A DNA stretch of 64,000 nt from Tsukamurella sp. TY48 (GCF_019656655.1 NZ_BPMV01000002.1:620001-684000); one strand, 5' to 3'; positions 1 through 8,966 are shown, numbered from the stretch's first letter. Numbers and translations are program-made. The notes: generated by a model not told the origin, from the sequence alone.

Positions 1-81
1 CGAGCCCTTGCCGTAGTTCTTGTCGATCTGAGCGAGCGCCAGCTCCAGCGCCTTTTCACGATCCGGTGCCGCAGGTGCCAT
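1..81 (-). CDS. recA: RecA recombinase, N-terminal 27 codons (cut by window edge)
   Basis: The minus strand from an ATG at 81 reads [20 protein letters not shown] and continues KNYGKGS to the window edge. This is the conserved RecA N-terminus just before the Walker A region, so only the first 27 codons are present. RecA is the ATP-dependent strand-exchange protein and the co-protease that triggers LexA cleavage. The identification is supported by two DNA-damage control sites upstream (142-164 and 231-246) and by the neighbours DUF3046, psp, pgsA and ftsK, which flank recA in mycobacteria. The rest of the gene, and any recX, lie outside the window. Confidence 0.93.
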   Translation of the reverse strand, partial: MAPAAPDREKALELALAQIDKNYGKGS

Positions 82-141
82 GAGACTCTCCGTCCTTCGG
101 GCCGACGATCCGCCGGCGCTGTCTGAAGTGTGTTGCCAAGG

Positions 142-164
142 ACGCTAGAGAGGGCCACTGACAA
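142..164 (-). promoter_or_regulatory. RecA-NDp type (PafBC-dependent) promoter of recA
   Basis: Read on the minus strand, TTGTCAGTG is followed by 8 bases and then TAGCGT. This matches the mycobacterial RecA-NDp promoter pattern (TTGTCRGTG-N8-TANNNT), the LexA-independent promoter activated by PafBC. It lies about 60 bp upstream of the recA ATG. Confidence 0.8.
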
Positions 165-230
165 GTTTTCGCATCCGCACTCGGCGCGATCTCATCGGCT
201 CGCTTTCACGTCGAACACTCACGACTATAG

Positions 231-246
231 GGGAACGACCGTTCGA
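231..246 (-). promoter_or_regulatory. LexA SOS box of recA
   Basis: On the minus strand this reads TCGAAC-GGTC-GTTCCC. It is a near-palindromic match to the actinobacterial SOS box TCGAAC-N4-GTTCGA with one perfect half-site, placed upstream of the RecA-NDp element. The recA upstream gap (82-458) therefore has both SOS and PafBC-type control. Its far end holds the terminator of the next gene. Confidence 0.75.
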
Positions 247-409
247 AGCAAGCACCTCGGCTGCGACACGCCGCGAGCCCCGCCGATGCCACGGATCGGC
301 AGCGCCGACCACTGCCACCACCTGCGACGACACCCGACCGCCGGACATCGGGCGCACCGTCGACATGAAGTGCCGGTTGAGACCGACGTTCGAACGGGTC
401 GAACGCAGC

Positions 410-440
410 GGTGCCCGCCCCGGAGGCCGGGACGGGCACC
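410..440 (-). terminator. Terminator hairpin after the indolepyruvate oxidoreductase gene
   Basis: The arms GGTGCCCG/CGGGCACC are extended by CCCCGG/CCGGGA with one mismatch, giving a roughly 14-bp stem and a tiny loop 19 bp past the stop codon. There is no clear U-tract, which is common for actinobacterial terminators. Confidence 0.65.
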
Positions 441-458
441 GTCGTCCGATGGGCGGGT

Positions 459-3400
459 CTACCAGCCCAGCGCCTCCAGCTGCGCCTGGACCGCGGCGCG
501 GTAGGTCGCCACGTTGGCGGTCTTGACGCCCTCGTAGCCGCGCACCACATCGGGCAGCTCGGCCAGGGCGATCACCTGGGCGCGCTGCTCCTCGGTCACC
601 CGATCGCCCTCGATCGCGGCGATCATCAGCCCCAGCAGGGCCCGGTACTCGGCGATGAGCGAGCGCTCCATGCGCCGCATCTCGGTCATGCCGAACGGGT
701 CGAGCCGGGTGCCGCGCAGGCGCTTCATCCTGGCCAGCGTCTTCATGCCCGGGTTCACCCACTCGCCCAGGGCCAGCTTGTTCTTCAGGCCCATCTCCCG
801 CAGCGTCGGCGGGTGCAGGCGGATCGCCTTCTTCGCATCGGCACCGAACTCATCGGCCACGTGCGCGGCGAACTCGGCGTCCTGCGTGAGGCGGGCCACC
901 TCGTACTCGTCCTTGTAGGCCATGAGCTTGTGCAGGTAGTGCGCCACGGCGGCGGTGAGATCCTCGGTGCCCCAGCGCTGCTCGGCGCGCAGCACGCGGG
1001 CCACATCGTCCACGTAGCGGGTGGCGTAGGACTTGTCCTGGTAGGCCACCAGCTCATCGACCCGCAGGCCGACCATGCGCGCCAGCTCTTCGGAGACCTC
1101 CCCGAGGCGCGCCGTCTGCCGGGCGGCGAACGGGCTCGGCTCCACCGGAGCAGGAGCGGGATGCAGCGCGTCGATCGCCGCGGTCACGCCGGCCGCATCG
1201 GCCACCGACTGGCGGCCGCGGCGGAAGGCCTGCAGGTTCTTGTCCACGGCCACGCCGTTGAGCTCGATGGCCCGCTCGATCGACGCCGAGGTGATGGGCA
1301 GCGCGCCGGTCTGGAAGGCGGCGCCCACCATGAACATGTTCGCGTACTGCTCGTCTCCGAACAGGGCCAGCGTGAGCGCGCCCGGATCGAGGTACACCGA
1401 CCGCAGCGAGGCCCGGTCGATCGCCTCGTGGATGCTCCCCTGATCCGGGTAGCCCACCGCGGTGTCGATCACCATGGCGCCGGTGGGCACCTTGGTGGTG
1501 GAGACGATCGAGGTGGTGCGCTCGGGCGAGGCCACCTTGAGGTTCGCCGGATCGACACCCACGAGCCCGTCGCAGGAGAGGTACACGTCGCAGTCGCCCG
1601 AGGCCACCTTCGCGGCCTGTTCGACGTAACCGGCCGACACCTTGACGTCGGAGACCACAGCGCCGCCCTTCTGCGCCATGCCGGTCATGTCGACGGTGCG
1701 CGCCACGTGCCCGTCGAGCACGGTGGCCGTCGCCAGGATCTGCGAGACCGTGACCACACCCGTGCCGCCGATGCCGGTGACCCGGATCGAGAAGCCGTCG
1801 GCCTCGCGCCGCGCCTTCACGGGCTGCGCGACCGCGTCGGCGCTGATGTCCGGGACCGACTTGCGCACCTTGCCCGTGGCGCCCGGCGTGACCGTGACGA
1901 ACGACGGGCAATCGCCCTTGAGGCACGAGAAGTCGAGGTTGCACGAGCTCTGGTCGATGCGGGTCTTACGGCCGAACTCCGAATCCACCGGGTGCACCGA
2001 GAGGCAGTTGCTCTTCTGGCCGCAGTCGCCGCAGCCCTCGCAGATCCGCTCGTTGATCACCACGCGCTGGTCCGGGGTGGGGTACTTGCCGCGCTTGCGC
2101 TTACGCCGCTTCTCGGCCGCGCAGTGCTGATCGTGCACCAGCACGGTGACGCCGTCGAGTTCGGCCAGCTCGCGCTGGATGTCCATCATGTCGGCGCGGT
2201 CGCGCACATCCACACCGGCGGGCATCCCGAGGGCCCTGGTGCGCTTCGGATCGTCGGAGGTGACGACCACCTTGGTGACCCGCTCGGCCAGCAGCAGGGT
2301 GCAGATCTGCGGCAGCGTCATCTCGCCCACCGGATCCTGGCCGCCCGTCATGGCGACGGTGCCGTTGAACAGCAGCTTGTAGGTGATCCGCTCCCCCGAT
2401 GCCACGGACTGGCGCAGCGCCAGCGAGCCGGAGTGCATGAAGGTGCCGTCGCCGATGTTCTGCACGAAGTGCTTCTGGGTGACGAACGGGGCCATGCCCA
2501 CCCACTGCGCGCCCTCGCCGCCCATCTGGCTGACGCCGGTCACATCGCCCACCTGCTGCGGGTCCATGAGCAGCACCATGGCGTGGCAGCCGATGCCGGC
2601 GCCCACCAGCGTGTCGTCGGAGACCTTGGTGGAGCTGTTGTGCGGGCACCCCGAGCAGAAGTACGGGCTGCGCACGGCGAGCGGCAGTTCGATCCGGGTG
2701 CGCTGGCGGGCCTTGCGGTCCAGCCAGTCCTTCGCGGCGGGCACCTGGTGCACGCGTGCGAGCCGGGAGGCGAGACCGCGGGTCACCGAGTCGACGTCGA
2801 GCTCGCCGAAGCGGGAGAACAGAGTGGAGCCGTCCTCGTTGGCCTTGCCGACGATGTTCGGCGCGCCGGGGTGCCGGAACAGGATGTCGCGCATCATGGT
2901 CTCGAGGAAGTCGCGCTTCTCCTCGACCACGATCACCTCGTCGAGCCCGTCGATGAACTCGTGCAGGATCTGCCGCTCGAACGGGTAGACCATGCCCATC
3001 TTGAGGATGCGGATGCCGAGCCTGTTCAGCTCGTCGTCGCCGATGCCGATGAGCCGCAACGACTCCCGCACATCCATGTAGGTCTTGCCGGCGGCCACGA
3101 TGCCGATCCGGTCGTCGGCCGAGCCCACCTCGATGCGGTTGAGCCGGTTGATCCGGGCGTACTCGGTGGCGCGGGGCATCCGCACGGTGAGCTGGTTCTG
3201 CTCCAGCTCCATGAGATTGGCGCCCAGCAGCTTGCCCGACGGGACGTGTGGGCTGGTGCCCAGATCACCGTAGACGGGCAGGATGCGGTCGGGGTGCACA
3301 TCGGCGGTCGAGGCGCCGTCGGCGACGTGCGCGGAGATCTTCAGCGAGGTCCACAGCCCCGAGACGCGGGACATGATCGCGGCGTGCACGCCGAGGTCGA

Positions 3401-4055
3401 GGATGTCCTGCGAGTCGGCCGGGTAGAGGATCGGCATGTACAGGTCCGCGAGCGCCATCTCGGAGGCGCAGGGCACCGTCGAACTCTTGGCACCCGGATC
3501 GTCGCCGACGAGGGCCACCGCGCCGCCCGTGGGGTGCGTGCCGATGAGGTTGGCGTGGCGCAGCGCGTCGGTGGCGCGGTCGAGGCCGGGGGCCTTGCCG
3601 TACCAGTAGCCGACCACACCGTCGACCCCCTCGGTGAGGTTGCCCACCTGGGCCGCGACCTGCGAGCCCATCACCGAGGTGGCGGCGAGCTCCTCGTTGA
3701 GGCCCGGCCGGTGCACCACGTTGTAGTCGCTGAGGTACTTGCCGCGCTTGGCGATCTCCAGGTCGTAGCCCGCGAGCGGCGAGCCCTCGTAGCCGGAGAT
3801 GAACGAGGCGGTGCGGAGGTTCTGGCGGCGGTCCAGCCGCGCCCGGTCGCGCACCATGCGCACCAGCGCCTGAATGCCGGTGAGGTAGATCGTGCCCTGC
3901 TCGCGCGTGTACCGATCGTCGAGCGAAAAGGATTCGACGGAGGCCGATTGCCCGCCCCGGGGGTCCGCATCGTGGTCGCCCGCCAGGTCCCGTTCGGTGT
4001 TGCCACCGGGGAGCTTGTTGATCGGCGAGTTGGCGTCAAGGGTCACGGAAACCAC
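459..4055 (-). CDS. Indolepyruvate ferredoxin oxidoreductase, single-chain (IorA-IorB fusion)
   Basis: This 1198-residue protein belongs to the 2-oxoacid:ferredoxin oxidoreductase family, which decarboxylates aryl-pyruvates to acyl-CoA using thiamine diphosphate and iron-sulfur clusters. A CSGCPHN motif near residue 470 and GDGTFMHSG near 537 mark the TPP-binding domain. CEGCGDCGQKSNC near 671 is a ferredoxin-like cluster site, and GIGGTGV near 759 opens the gamma (IorB-like) domain. The C-terminal 220 residues form the extra domain usual in the long fused form. The GTG start at 4055 sits about 60 bp after a possible -10 (TATGCT, 4123-4128); GTG 4046 is an alternative. It stands alone, divergent from emb. 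The natural substrate cannot be fixed from sequence. Confidence 0.88.
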   Translation of the reverse strand: MVSVTLDANSPINKLPGGNTERDLAGDHDADPRGGQSASVESFSLDDRYTREQGTIYLTGIQALVRMVRDRARLDRRQNLRTASFISGYEGSPLAGYDLEIAKRGKYLSDYNVVHRPGLNEELAATSVMGSQVAAQVGNLTEGVDGVVGYWYGKAPGLDRATDALRHANLIGTHPTGGAVALVGDDPGAKSSTVPCASEMALADLYMPILYPADSQDILDLGVHAAIMSRVSGLWTSLKISAHVADGASTADVHPDRILPVYGDLGTSPHVPSGKLLGANLMELEQNQLTVRMPRATEYARINRLNRIEVGSADDRIGIVAAGKTYMDVRESLRLIGIGDDELNRLGIRILKMGMVYPFERQILHEFIDGLDEVIVVEEKRDFLETMMRDILFRHPGAPNIVGKANEDGSTLFSRFGELDVDSVTRGLASRLARVHQVPAAKDWLDRKARQRTRIELPLAVRSPYFCSGCPHNSSTKVSDDTLVGAGIGCHAMVLLMDPQQVGDVTGVSQMGGEGAQWVGMAPFVTQKHFVQNIGDGTFMHSGSLALRQSVASGERITYKLLFNGTVAMTGGQDPVGEMTLPQICTLLLAERVTKVVVTSDDPKRTRALGMPAGVDVRDRADMMDIQRELAELDGVTVLVHDQHCAAEKRRKRKRGKYPTPDQRVVINERICEGCGDCGQKSNCLSVHPVDSEFGRKTRIDQSSCNLDFSCLKGDCPSFVTVTPGATGKVRKSVPDISADAVAQPVKARREADGFSIRVTGIGGTGVVTVSQILATATVLDGHVARTVDMTGMAQKGGAVVSDVKVSAGYVEQAAKVASGDCDVYLSCDGLVGVDPANLKVASPERTTSIVSTTKVPTGAMVIDTAVGYPDQGSIHEAIDRASLRSVYLDPGALTLALFGDEQYANMFMVGAAFQTGALPITSASIERAIELNGVAVDKNLQAFRRGRQSVADAAGVTAAIDALHPAPAPVEPSPFAARQTARLGEVSEELARMVGLRVDELVAYQDKSYATRYVDDVARVLRAEQRWGTEDLTAAVAHYLHKLMAYKDEYEVARLTQDAEFAAHVADEFGADAKKAIRLHPPTLREMGLKNKLALGEWVNPGMKTLARMKRLRGTRLDPFGMTEMRRMERSLIAEYRALLGLMIAAIEGDRVTEEQRAQVIALAELPDVVRGYEGVKTANVATYRAAVQAQLEALGW

Positions 4056-4203
4056 CAGGCTTTCTGTTGTGCACTGCGATCCAGGGGTGGCGGATCGAGC
4101 GACGGGCTGTGTCGGTGGTCACAGCATAACGTGCAGCCGGGGAGAAATCACACGCCGCGGGGCCCCTCCCACGCGCCTGTCCGGGGTGACCGCCCGGGCC
4201 CGA

Positions 4204-4217
4204 TACGCTCAGTGATC
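4204..4217 (+). promoter_or_regulatory. -10 element of the emb gene (likely leaderless)
   Basis: TACGCT at 4204-4209 lies 8 bases before the GTG at 4218. This favours 4218 over the GTG at 4212, which would be only 2 bases from the hexamer. Confidence 0.5.
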
Positions 4218-7200
4218 GTGAATCGCCGTACCGCTCGGATCGTCGCCGTCGTCACCGGCCTGGTGGGCCTGCTGCTCGCGATCGCCACGCCGCTGCTGCC
4301 CATCAAGCAGACCGCCGTGACGATCGACTGGCCGCAGGCCGGCTCGCCCGCCTCGGTGACCGCGCCGCTGACGATGTACAAGCCGCTCGACATGCGGGCC
4401 ACGGTGCCGTGCGCGCTCATCGCCGCGCAGCCGATGGACAAGGAGACGGTGCTCCTCGCCACCACTCCGCCACCGGCGGGCGACCGGGCGCGCACCGTCG
4501 GTCTGTGGGTGACGACCGATGCCGAATCGGTGACGGTGCGCTCGCGCGGCGCGCTCGTGTACACCGTGCCGCGGCAGGACGCGGCCCGGTGCGGCGACCT
4601 GACGATCACCGTCGACGATCAGGCGGCGACCGCGAGCGCGGCCGGCCTGCCCGATCGCGGCGAGGTGCGCGGCGACTTCCGGCCGCAGGTAGTGGGCGTC
4701 TTCAGCGATCTGCCGCCGACGCAGGCCGGCCCACTGCCGAACGTGCACATCAACGTGGACTCGCGGTACACCTCCACACCGTCGCTGCTCAAGGGCCTCG
4801 CGATCGTGATCGGCGTGCTGTGCGTGCTGATCTCGATCGTCGCGCTGGCCGTGCTGGATCGGGCCGACGGTCGCAAGCGCCGCCACCTGATCCCCGGCCA
4901 CTGGCTGCGTTTCGGGCTCGCCGACGCCGCCGTGATCGGCAGCCTGCTGGTGTGGCACATCATCGGCGCCCCCACCTCCGACGACGGCTACATCCTGGGG
5001 ATGATCAAGGCGGCCCTGCACTCCGGCTACATGCCCGAGGTCTTCCGCTACTACGACGCGCCCTACGCCCCCTTCGGCATGCCCTTCTACGTGGTCGCCT
5101 GGATGAGCGAGCTCAGCGTGTCCAGCCCGTGGCTGCGGCTGCCGGCGCTGGTGTCGGGCATCATCGCCTGGCTGCTGATCTCCCGCGAGGTGCTCCCCCG
5201 GCTCGGCCTGAGCAAGCGCCGCGCGCCCCGCGATCACGCCCGCGGCCTGTGGGCGGCGGCGGCCGTCTTCACCCTGTTCTGGCTGACCTACAACCCCGGC
5301 CTGCGCCCCGAGCCGATCGTCGCGCTGGGAACCGTGCTCACCTGGTGCTGCGTGGAACGCACCATCGCCACCCAGCGGCTCGCGCCCGCGGGCGTCGGAC
5401 TGATCGTGGCAGGGCTGACCCTGTCCGCCGCACCCACCGGCAGTTTCGCCTTCGTGGTCTTCCTCGTGGCCGCGGCGCCGCTGTGGAGGGCGGTGCGCGC
5501 CCACGTGGCCGCGAACGGCTACGCCGGCTCGCTGCTGCCGCTCGCCGCCGCCGGCGCCTCGGTGCTGTTCCTGATCTTCGGCGATCACGGGCTGATCGAG
5601 ATGATCCAATCCACCAAGCTGCTGAGCACCGTCGGTCCGGCCGAGCCCTGGCACCGCGAGATCATCCGGTACGAGACCCTGTTCCAGCAGAACCCCAACG
5701 GCTCGGTGGCACGGCGGTTCTCGATGCTCGCGATGTTCCTCGCGGCGGCGGCCACCGCGGTCGCGCTGCTGTGGCGCCGCCGCATCCCGGGGATCGCCAC
5801 CGGGCCCGCACGGCGGATCGTGGCCGCCATCGGCGTCTCGCTGCTGGTGATGGCCTTCAACCCCACCAAGTGGACGCATCACTTCGGCGCCTTCGCCACG
5901 CTCGGCGCCATGGTGGCCGCGGTGGCGGCCGTGGCCATCGGCCCGCGCGTGGTCCGGCGGCTGCAGTTCCGGCTGCTCTTCCTCGCCGCCGCCTCGGGCG
6001 CCGCGGCACTGGCCTTCGAATCGACCAACGGCTGGTTCTATCCCGGCAACTTCGGCATCCCCTGGGGCGGCGAAGAGCCGTCGATCGCGGGCATCAAGCT
6101 GGCCAGCGTCTTCGTGGCGCTCACCGTGGTGCTGCTCGCGGCCGCACTGGTGGTGCACGTGACCGGGTGGACGCCGCCGCCGTCGACACCCTCGGTGCGC
6201 CTGCCCGGGTGGGCCACCCCGATCACGCTGGTGGCCACGCTGATCATCGCGATGATCGGCGCGACCAACGCCGCGTCGATCCTGGTACAGCGGCCCGCCT
6301 ACTCCTACGGACAGCAGAACCTGCAGTCGCTCGCGGGCAATCCGTGCGGCATGGCCGACGAGGTGCTCGCCGAGCGCGATGCGAACGCCGGTGTGCTCAC
6401 GCCGATCGGGAACTCACCGCAGCCGCTGGTGGGCGAGGAGAACGAGAACTTCACGCCGAACGGTCTGGCGGGCGATCTCAACACCACCTCCCGCGGCGCA
6501 GCCGACCTGCTCAACACCGGCGACGCCGACACCACCGCGTCGAACACCGGTGGCACCGGCGGCGGCACGCTCACCACACCGGGCGTCAACGGCTCGACCG
6601 CGGCCCTGCCCTTCGGACTCGATTCGGCGCGCGTCCCGGTGGTGGGCAGCCGCCAGCAGGGCGCCAGCCAGCGCTCCGCGAAGGCCGTCTCCAGCTGGTA
6701 CGCACTGCCCGCGGGCGGGGTGGACAAGCTGCTCACGATCAGCGTGGCTGGCCGCTTCGACCCGAGCAACCTGCAGCTCGAATTCGGTACCGGCACAGGA
6801 ACGATCACACCCGTCGGATCGGTCACCCCGATCGACATCGGCCCCCCGCCGGCGTGGCGGAACTTGCGGGTGCCCGCCGACCAGGTGCCGCGCGGCGCCA
6901 CGGCGGTGCGGGTGCGCGCGGAGGTCACGGCACCGTCGGAGCGCACCTGGGTGGCGTACACGCCGCCACGGGTCCCGCAGCTCACCACGCTGCAGGACCT
7001 GATCGGCGACGATCCCACGCTGGTCGACTGGGGCGCCGGCATCGGCTTCCCGTGCCAGCGGCAGTGGCGCGAGTTCGGCGGCATCGCCGAGCAGCCGCGG
7101 TGGCGGATCCAGCCGGAGCGCGATCTGGCCGCGGCGGCCACCACCACGTGGCAGGGCGGCGACGCCGGCGGTCCGCTGGGCTGGGCGCTGCTGCTGGCCA

Positions 7201-7358
7201 AGGCGCAGACCGTGCCGACCTACCTCGACAACGACTGGGGCCGGGAGTGGGGCGCGCTGGAGCGGTACCTGCCGTACGTGTCGGCGCCGCCCGCCGCCTA
7301 CGGCCGCACCGACGTCACGCGGCAGGGCTGGTGGACGCCGGGACCGACGCCGGTGTAG
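4218..7358 (+). CDS. Arabinosyltransferase of the EmbA/B/C family
   Basis: This 1046-residue GT-C membrane enzyme is predicted to transfer arabinose from decaprenyl-phosphoryl-arabinose onto arabinogalactan or lipoarabinomannan. A first membrane helix lies at about residues 7-27, followed by a periplasmic beta domain, then more than ten helices from residue 195 on. The loop motif APTSDDGYIL near residue 253 carries the catalytic Asp pair of Emb proteins. The C-terminal 270 residues form the carbohydrate-binding periplasmic domain. The length is close to the usual 1060-1100 residues. The open frame continues far upstream only because it runs antisense to the neighbouring gene. Here emb is a single gene beside recA, without the aftA, aftB or glfT neighbours of the usual emb cluster, so it may be an extra paralogue. 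Which of EmbA, B or C it matches is unclear. Confidence 0.9.
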   Translation: MNRRTARIVAVVTGLVGLLLAIATPLLPIKQTAVTIDWPQAGSPASVTAPLTMYKPLDMRATVPCALIAAQPMDKETVLLATTPPPAGDRARTVGLWVTTDAESVTVRSRGALVYTVPRQDAARCGDLTITVDDQAATASAAGLPDRGEVRGDFRPQVVGVFSDLPPTQAGPLPNVHINVDSRYTSTPSLLKGLAIVIGVLCVLISIVALAVLDRADGRKRRHLIPGHWLRFGLADAAVIGSLLVWHIIGAPTSDDGYILGMIKAALHSGYMPEVFRYYDAPYAPFGMPFYVVAWMSELSVSSPWLRLPALVSGIIAWLLISREVLPRLGLSKRRAPRDHARGLWAAAAVFTLFWLTYNPGLRPEPIVALGTVLTWCCVERTIATQRLAPAGVGLIVAGLTLSAAPTGSFAFVVFLVAAAPLWRAVRAHVAANGYAGSLLPLAAAGASVLFLIFGDHGLIEMIQSTKLLSTVGPAEPWHREIIRYETLFQQNPNGSVARRFSMLAMFLAAAATAVALLWRRRIPGIATGPARRIVAAIGVSLLVMAFNPTKWTHHFGAFATLGAMVAAVAAVAIGPRVVRRLQFRLLFLAAASGAAALAFESTNGWFYPGNFGIPWGGEEPSIAGIKLASVFVALTVVLLAAALVVHVTGWTPPPSTPSVRLPGWATPITLVATLIIAMIGATNAASILVQRPAYSYGQQNLQSLAGNPCGMADEVLAERDANAGVLTPIGNSPQPLVGEENENFTPNGLAGDLNTTSRGAADLLNTGDADTTASNTGGTGGGTLTTPGVNGSTAALPFGLDSARVPVVGSRQQGASQRSAKAVSSWYALPAGGVDKLLTISVAGRFDPSNLQLEFGTGTGTITPVGSVTPIDIGPPPAWRNLRVPADQVPRGATAVRVRAEVTAPSERTWVAYTPPRVPQLTTLQDLIGDDPTLVDWGAGIGFPCQRQWREFGGIAEQPRWRIQPERDLAAAATTTWQGGDAGGPLGWALLLAKAQTVPTYLDNDWGREWGALERYLPYVSAPPAAYGRTDVTRQGWWTPGPTPV

Positions 7359-7381
7359 CTACCGGCGGCTCGTGGGCACGT

Positions 7382-7408
7382 CGGGGTCGGGGCAGTGTCC
7401 CCGTCCCG
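7382..7408 (+). terminator. Possible terminator after emb
   Basis: The GC-rich hairpin CGGGG...CCCCG is extended outward past a T/T mismatch, 24 bp past the emb stop and between the convergent emb and DUF3046 genes. There is no U-tract. Confidence 0.45.
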
Positions 7409-7420
7409 GCGGAGGCCCGG

Positions 7421-7612
7421 CTACCAGCGGCTCTTGGGCACGTCGAACTCGGAACACAACGCCCGCCAGACATCGCGCGGGTCGACGCCGGATTCGATGG
7501 CCTCGTCGCCGGTCATGCCGAACTCTGTGAGCCGGTGGTCGCGCATCAGGGTCTCGCCCCGGAGGGTGCCGAACTCGGTGACGAGCAGTTCGCGGAAGTC
7601 GGTGAGACGCAC
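7421..7612 (-). CDS. DUF3046 family protein (Rv2738c-like)
   Basis: This 63-residue protein begins MRLTDFRELL, contains MRDHRLTEFGMTGDEAIE and ends near DVPKSRW. It matches the small DUF3046 family, which in mycobacteria is the neighbour of recA (Rv2738c). The function is unknown. No signal peptide or membrane segment is seen, and the protein is mixed and acidic. It starts 9 bp after the stop of the upstream glycosyltransferase gene, so the two are probably cotranscribed. In M. tuberculosis it lies directly next to recA/recX; here emb and the indolepyruvate oxidoreductase separate them. Confidence 0.82.
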   Translation of the reverse strand: MRLTDFRELLVTEFGTLRGETLMRDHRLTEFGMTGDEAIESGVDPRDVWRALCSEFDVPKSRW

Positions 7613-7621
7613 CGGACCAGG

Positions 7622-8764
7622 CTACCGGTAGGCCTCGCACACCTGCACCGGGTCGGCGACCCGGTGCGCGGAGGAGGCCGCCGCGCGCGCGGCTGCGGCG
7701 TACGCCGGATCGCCGAGCACCGTGCGCACACCGTCGCGGATCGCGCCGGGGGTCGCGGGACGCACGAGGACGCCGCTCCCCTGCCGCGCCACCCGGTTCG
7801 CGAGTTCCCATTGATCGCCGCCGCCGGGCACCAGCACAACGGGGCGCCCGGCGGTGAGGGCCTTGGTGAGCATGCCGTGGCCGCTGCCGCACACCACCGC
7901 GTCGGCCTGTTCGAGCAGACGGTCCTGGCGGCCGAAGCCGCTGGCGACCCACGGCAGGTCGAACGCGGGCGGGTTGAGTCCGGAGACGGCGATCCGCACG
8001 CCTGCACCGTCGAGTCCGGCCACGGCGGTCTCGGCGAGGTCCTGCTCCCCCGTCGCCGCGGTCGACGGTGCCACCATCACCAGCGGATCGTCGCCGTCGG
8101 GAACCGGGCAGAGTTCCTCGGTGGGTTCGAGGGTCAGCGGCCCCACGAGGTGGGTCCGCGCGGGCCAGTCGGGCCGCGGCACCTCCAGCGCGGGAATGGT
8201 GGCGACGAGCCTGCCCTCGGGGCCCGGATCGCTCGCGGGAAGGCCGATTCCGGCGCGCGCCGCTTCGCGCTGGCGACGCCCGTTACGCAAGTCGCGAGCG
8301 GTGAAAGCGCGTAGGACGCAATCGCGGAGCAGTTCGCGCGGTGTGTTCCCCGGTGCGAGCCCGGCGCCGATCGGGGGCAGGCCCTTCGAGGGCAGGTACA
8401 GCGGGTGCGGGCTCAGTTCGAGCCACGGCAGGCTCAGGAGTTCGGCCGCCATCCCGCCGCCGGGCGTGAGGATGTCGGCCACCACGAGGTCGGGTTCGGC
8501 GGCGGCGAGCTCGGGCAGCAGGCGGGTGGCGATGTACGCGGCGCGGTCGTGGATCTTCGCGCCGGCGTCACCGTCGTCGTCACCGGGCCGGGCGGCGAGC
8601 CCCGGCAGTTCCCGGGTGTCGATTCCGCGGTGGGCGCCCACGCCCGCCCATTGCCGGCCGGTGAAGACCACCGCGGTGTGTCCGGCGGCGTTCAGCCGGA
8701 GAGCGAGCGCGAGGCCGGGCAGTGCATGCCCGGCCTCGGATCCGGCGACGATGGCGACGCGCAC
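7622..8764 (-). CDS. Glycosyltransferase, GT-B fold (Rv2739c-like)
   Basis: This 380-residue protein is probably a GT1-type (MGT/UGT-like) transferase. The N-terminus MRVAIVAGSEAGHALPGLAL has the glycine/histidine pattern of the acceptor half of GT-B enzymes. The C-terminal half contains VCGSGHGMLTKALTAGRPVV, which corresponds to the nucleotide-sugar-binding H-G-G-x-(G/M)-T region with the first Gly replaced. The GTG at 8764 is chosen because AAGGAG lies 5 bases upstream; the GTG at 8768 overlaps that site. The equivalent M. tuberculosis gene also lies next to the DUF3046 gene. Donor and acceptor are unknown. The changed HGG motif makes a weak or altered activity possible. Confidence 0.78.
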   Translation of the reverse strand: MRVAIVAGSEAGHALPGLALALRLNAAGHTAVVFTGRQWAGVGAHRGIDTRELPGLAARPGDDDGDAGAKIHDRAAYIATRLLPELAAAEPDLVVADILTPGGGMAAELLSLPWLELSPHPLYLPSKGLPPIGAGLAPGNTPRELLRDCVLRAFTARDLRNGRRQREAARAGIGLPASDPGPEGRLVATIPALEVPRPDWPARTHLVGPLTLEPTEELCPVPDGDDPLVMVAPSTAATGEQDLAETAVAGLDGAGVRIAVSGLNPPAFDLPWVASGFGRQDRLLEQADAVVCGSGHGMLTKALTAGRPVVLVPGGGDQWELANRVARQGSGVLVRPATPGAIRDGVRTVLGDPAYAAAARAAASSAHRVADPVQVCEAYR

Positions 8765-8795
8765 CCGCACTCCTTCCGTGCGGGCGGCCCCGCGG

Positions 8796-8966
8796 TCACA
8801 GGGTGGTGGAACTCTTCTTGCCCGAGCCCAGCCACTTGACCACCGAGACGATACCGATGATCACCAGTGCGATGAGGGCGAGTGGAAGCAGCGACTTGAT
8901 GATCGCCGAAGCCACCATGAGGGCGATCCAGATGACGACGATCGCGCCGATGATCTTCCAGAACAT
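8796..8966 (-). CDS. Small two-helix membrane protein of the psp cluster
   Basis: This 56-residue protein starts at MFWKIIGAIVVIWIALMV. An AAGGAC ribosome site lies 6 bases before the ATG at 8966; a longer frame from 9008 lacks such a site. Two hydrophobic segments (about 3-20 and 25-43) are followed by a basic, serine-rich tail, GSGKKSSTTL. It lies 123 bp after pspM, where M. tuberculosis has pspN. No family is recognised. It could be a membrane-stress partner like other short Psp proteins, but this rests only on position. Confidence 0.62.
   Translation of the reverse strand: MFWKIIGAIVVIWIALMVASAIIKSLLPLALIALVIIGIVSVVKWLGSGKKSSTTL

Noticed and set aside
388-406. Second SOS-like site with two TCGAAC motifs
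   Set aside because: The two motifs are direct, not inverted, so they do not form a LexA palindrome.
411-4211. Very long plus-strand open frame continuous with emb
   Set aside because: It is antisense to the clearly conserved indolepyruvate oxidoreductase gene and rich in His/Arg/Gly. Emb homology begins only at about 4218.
4409-8314. 1301-residue plus-strand open frame overlapping emb
   Set aside because: It is an Arg/Ala-rich shadow frame produced by high GC; the emb frame has clear domains and motifs.
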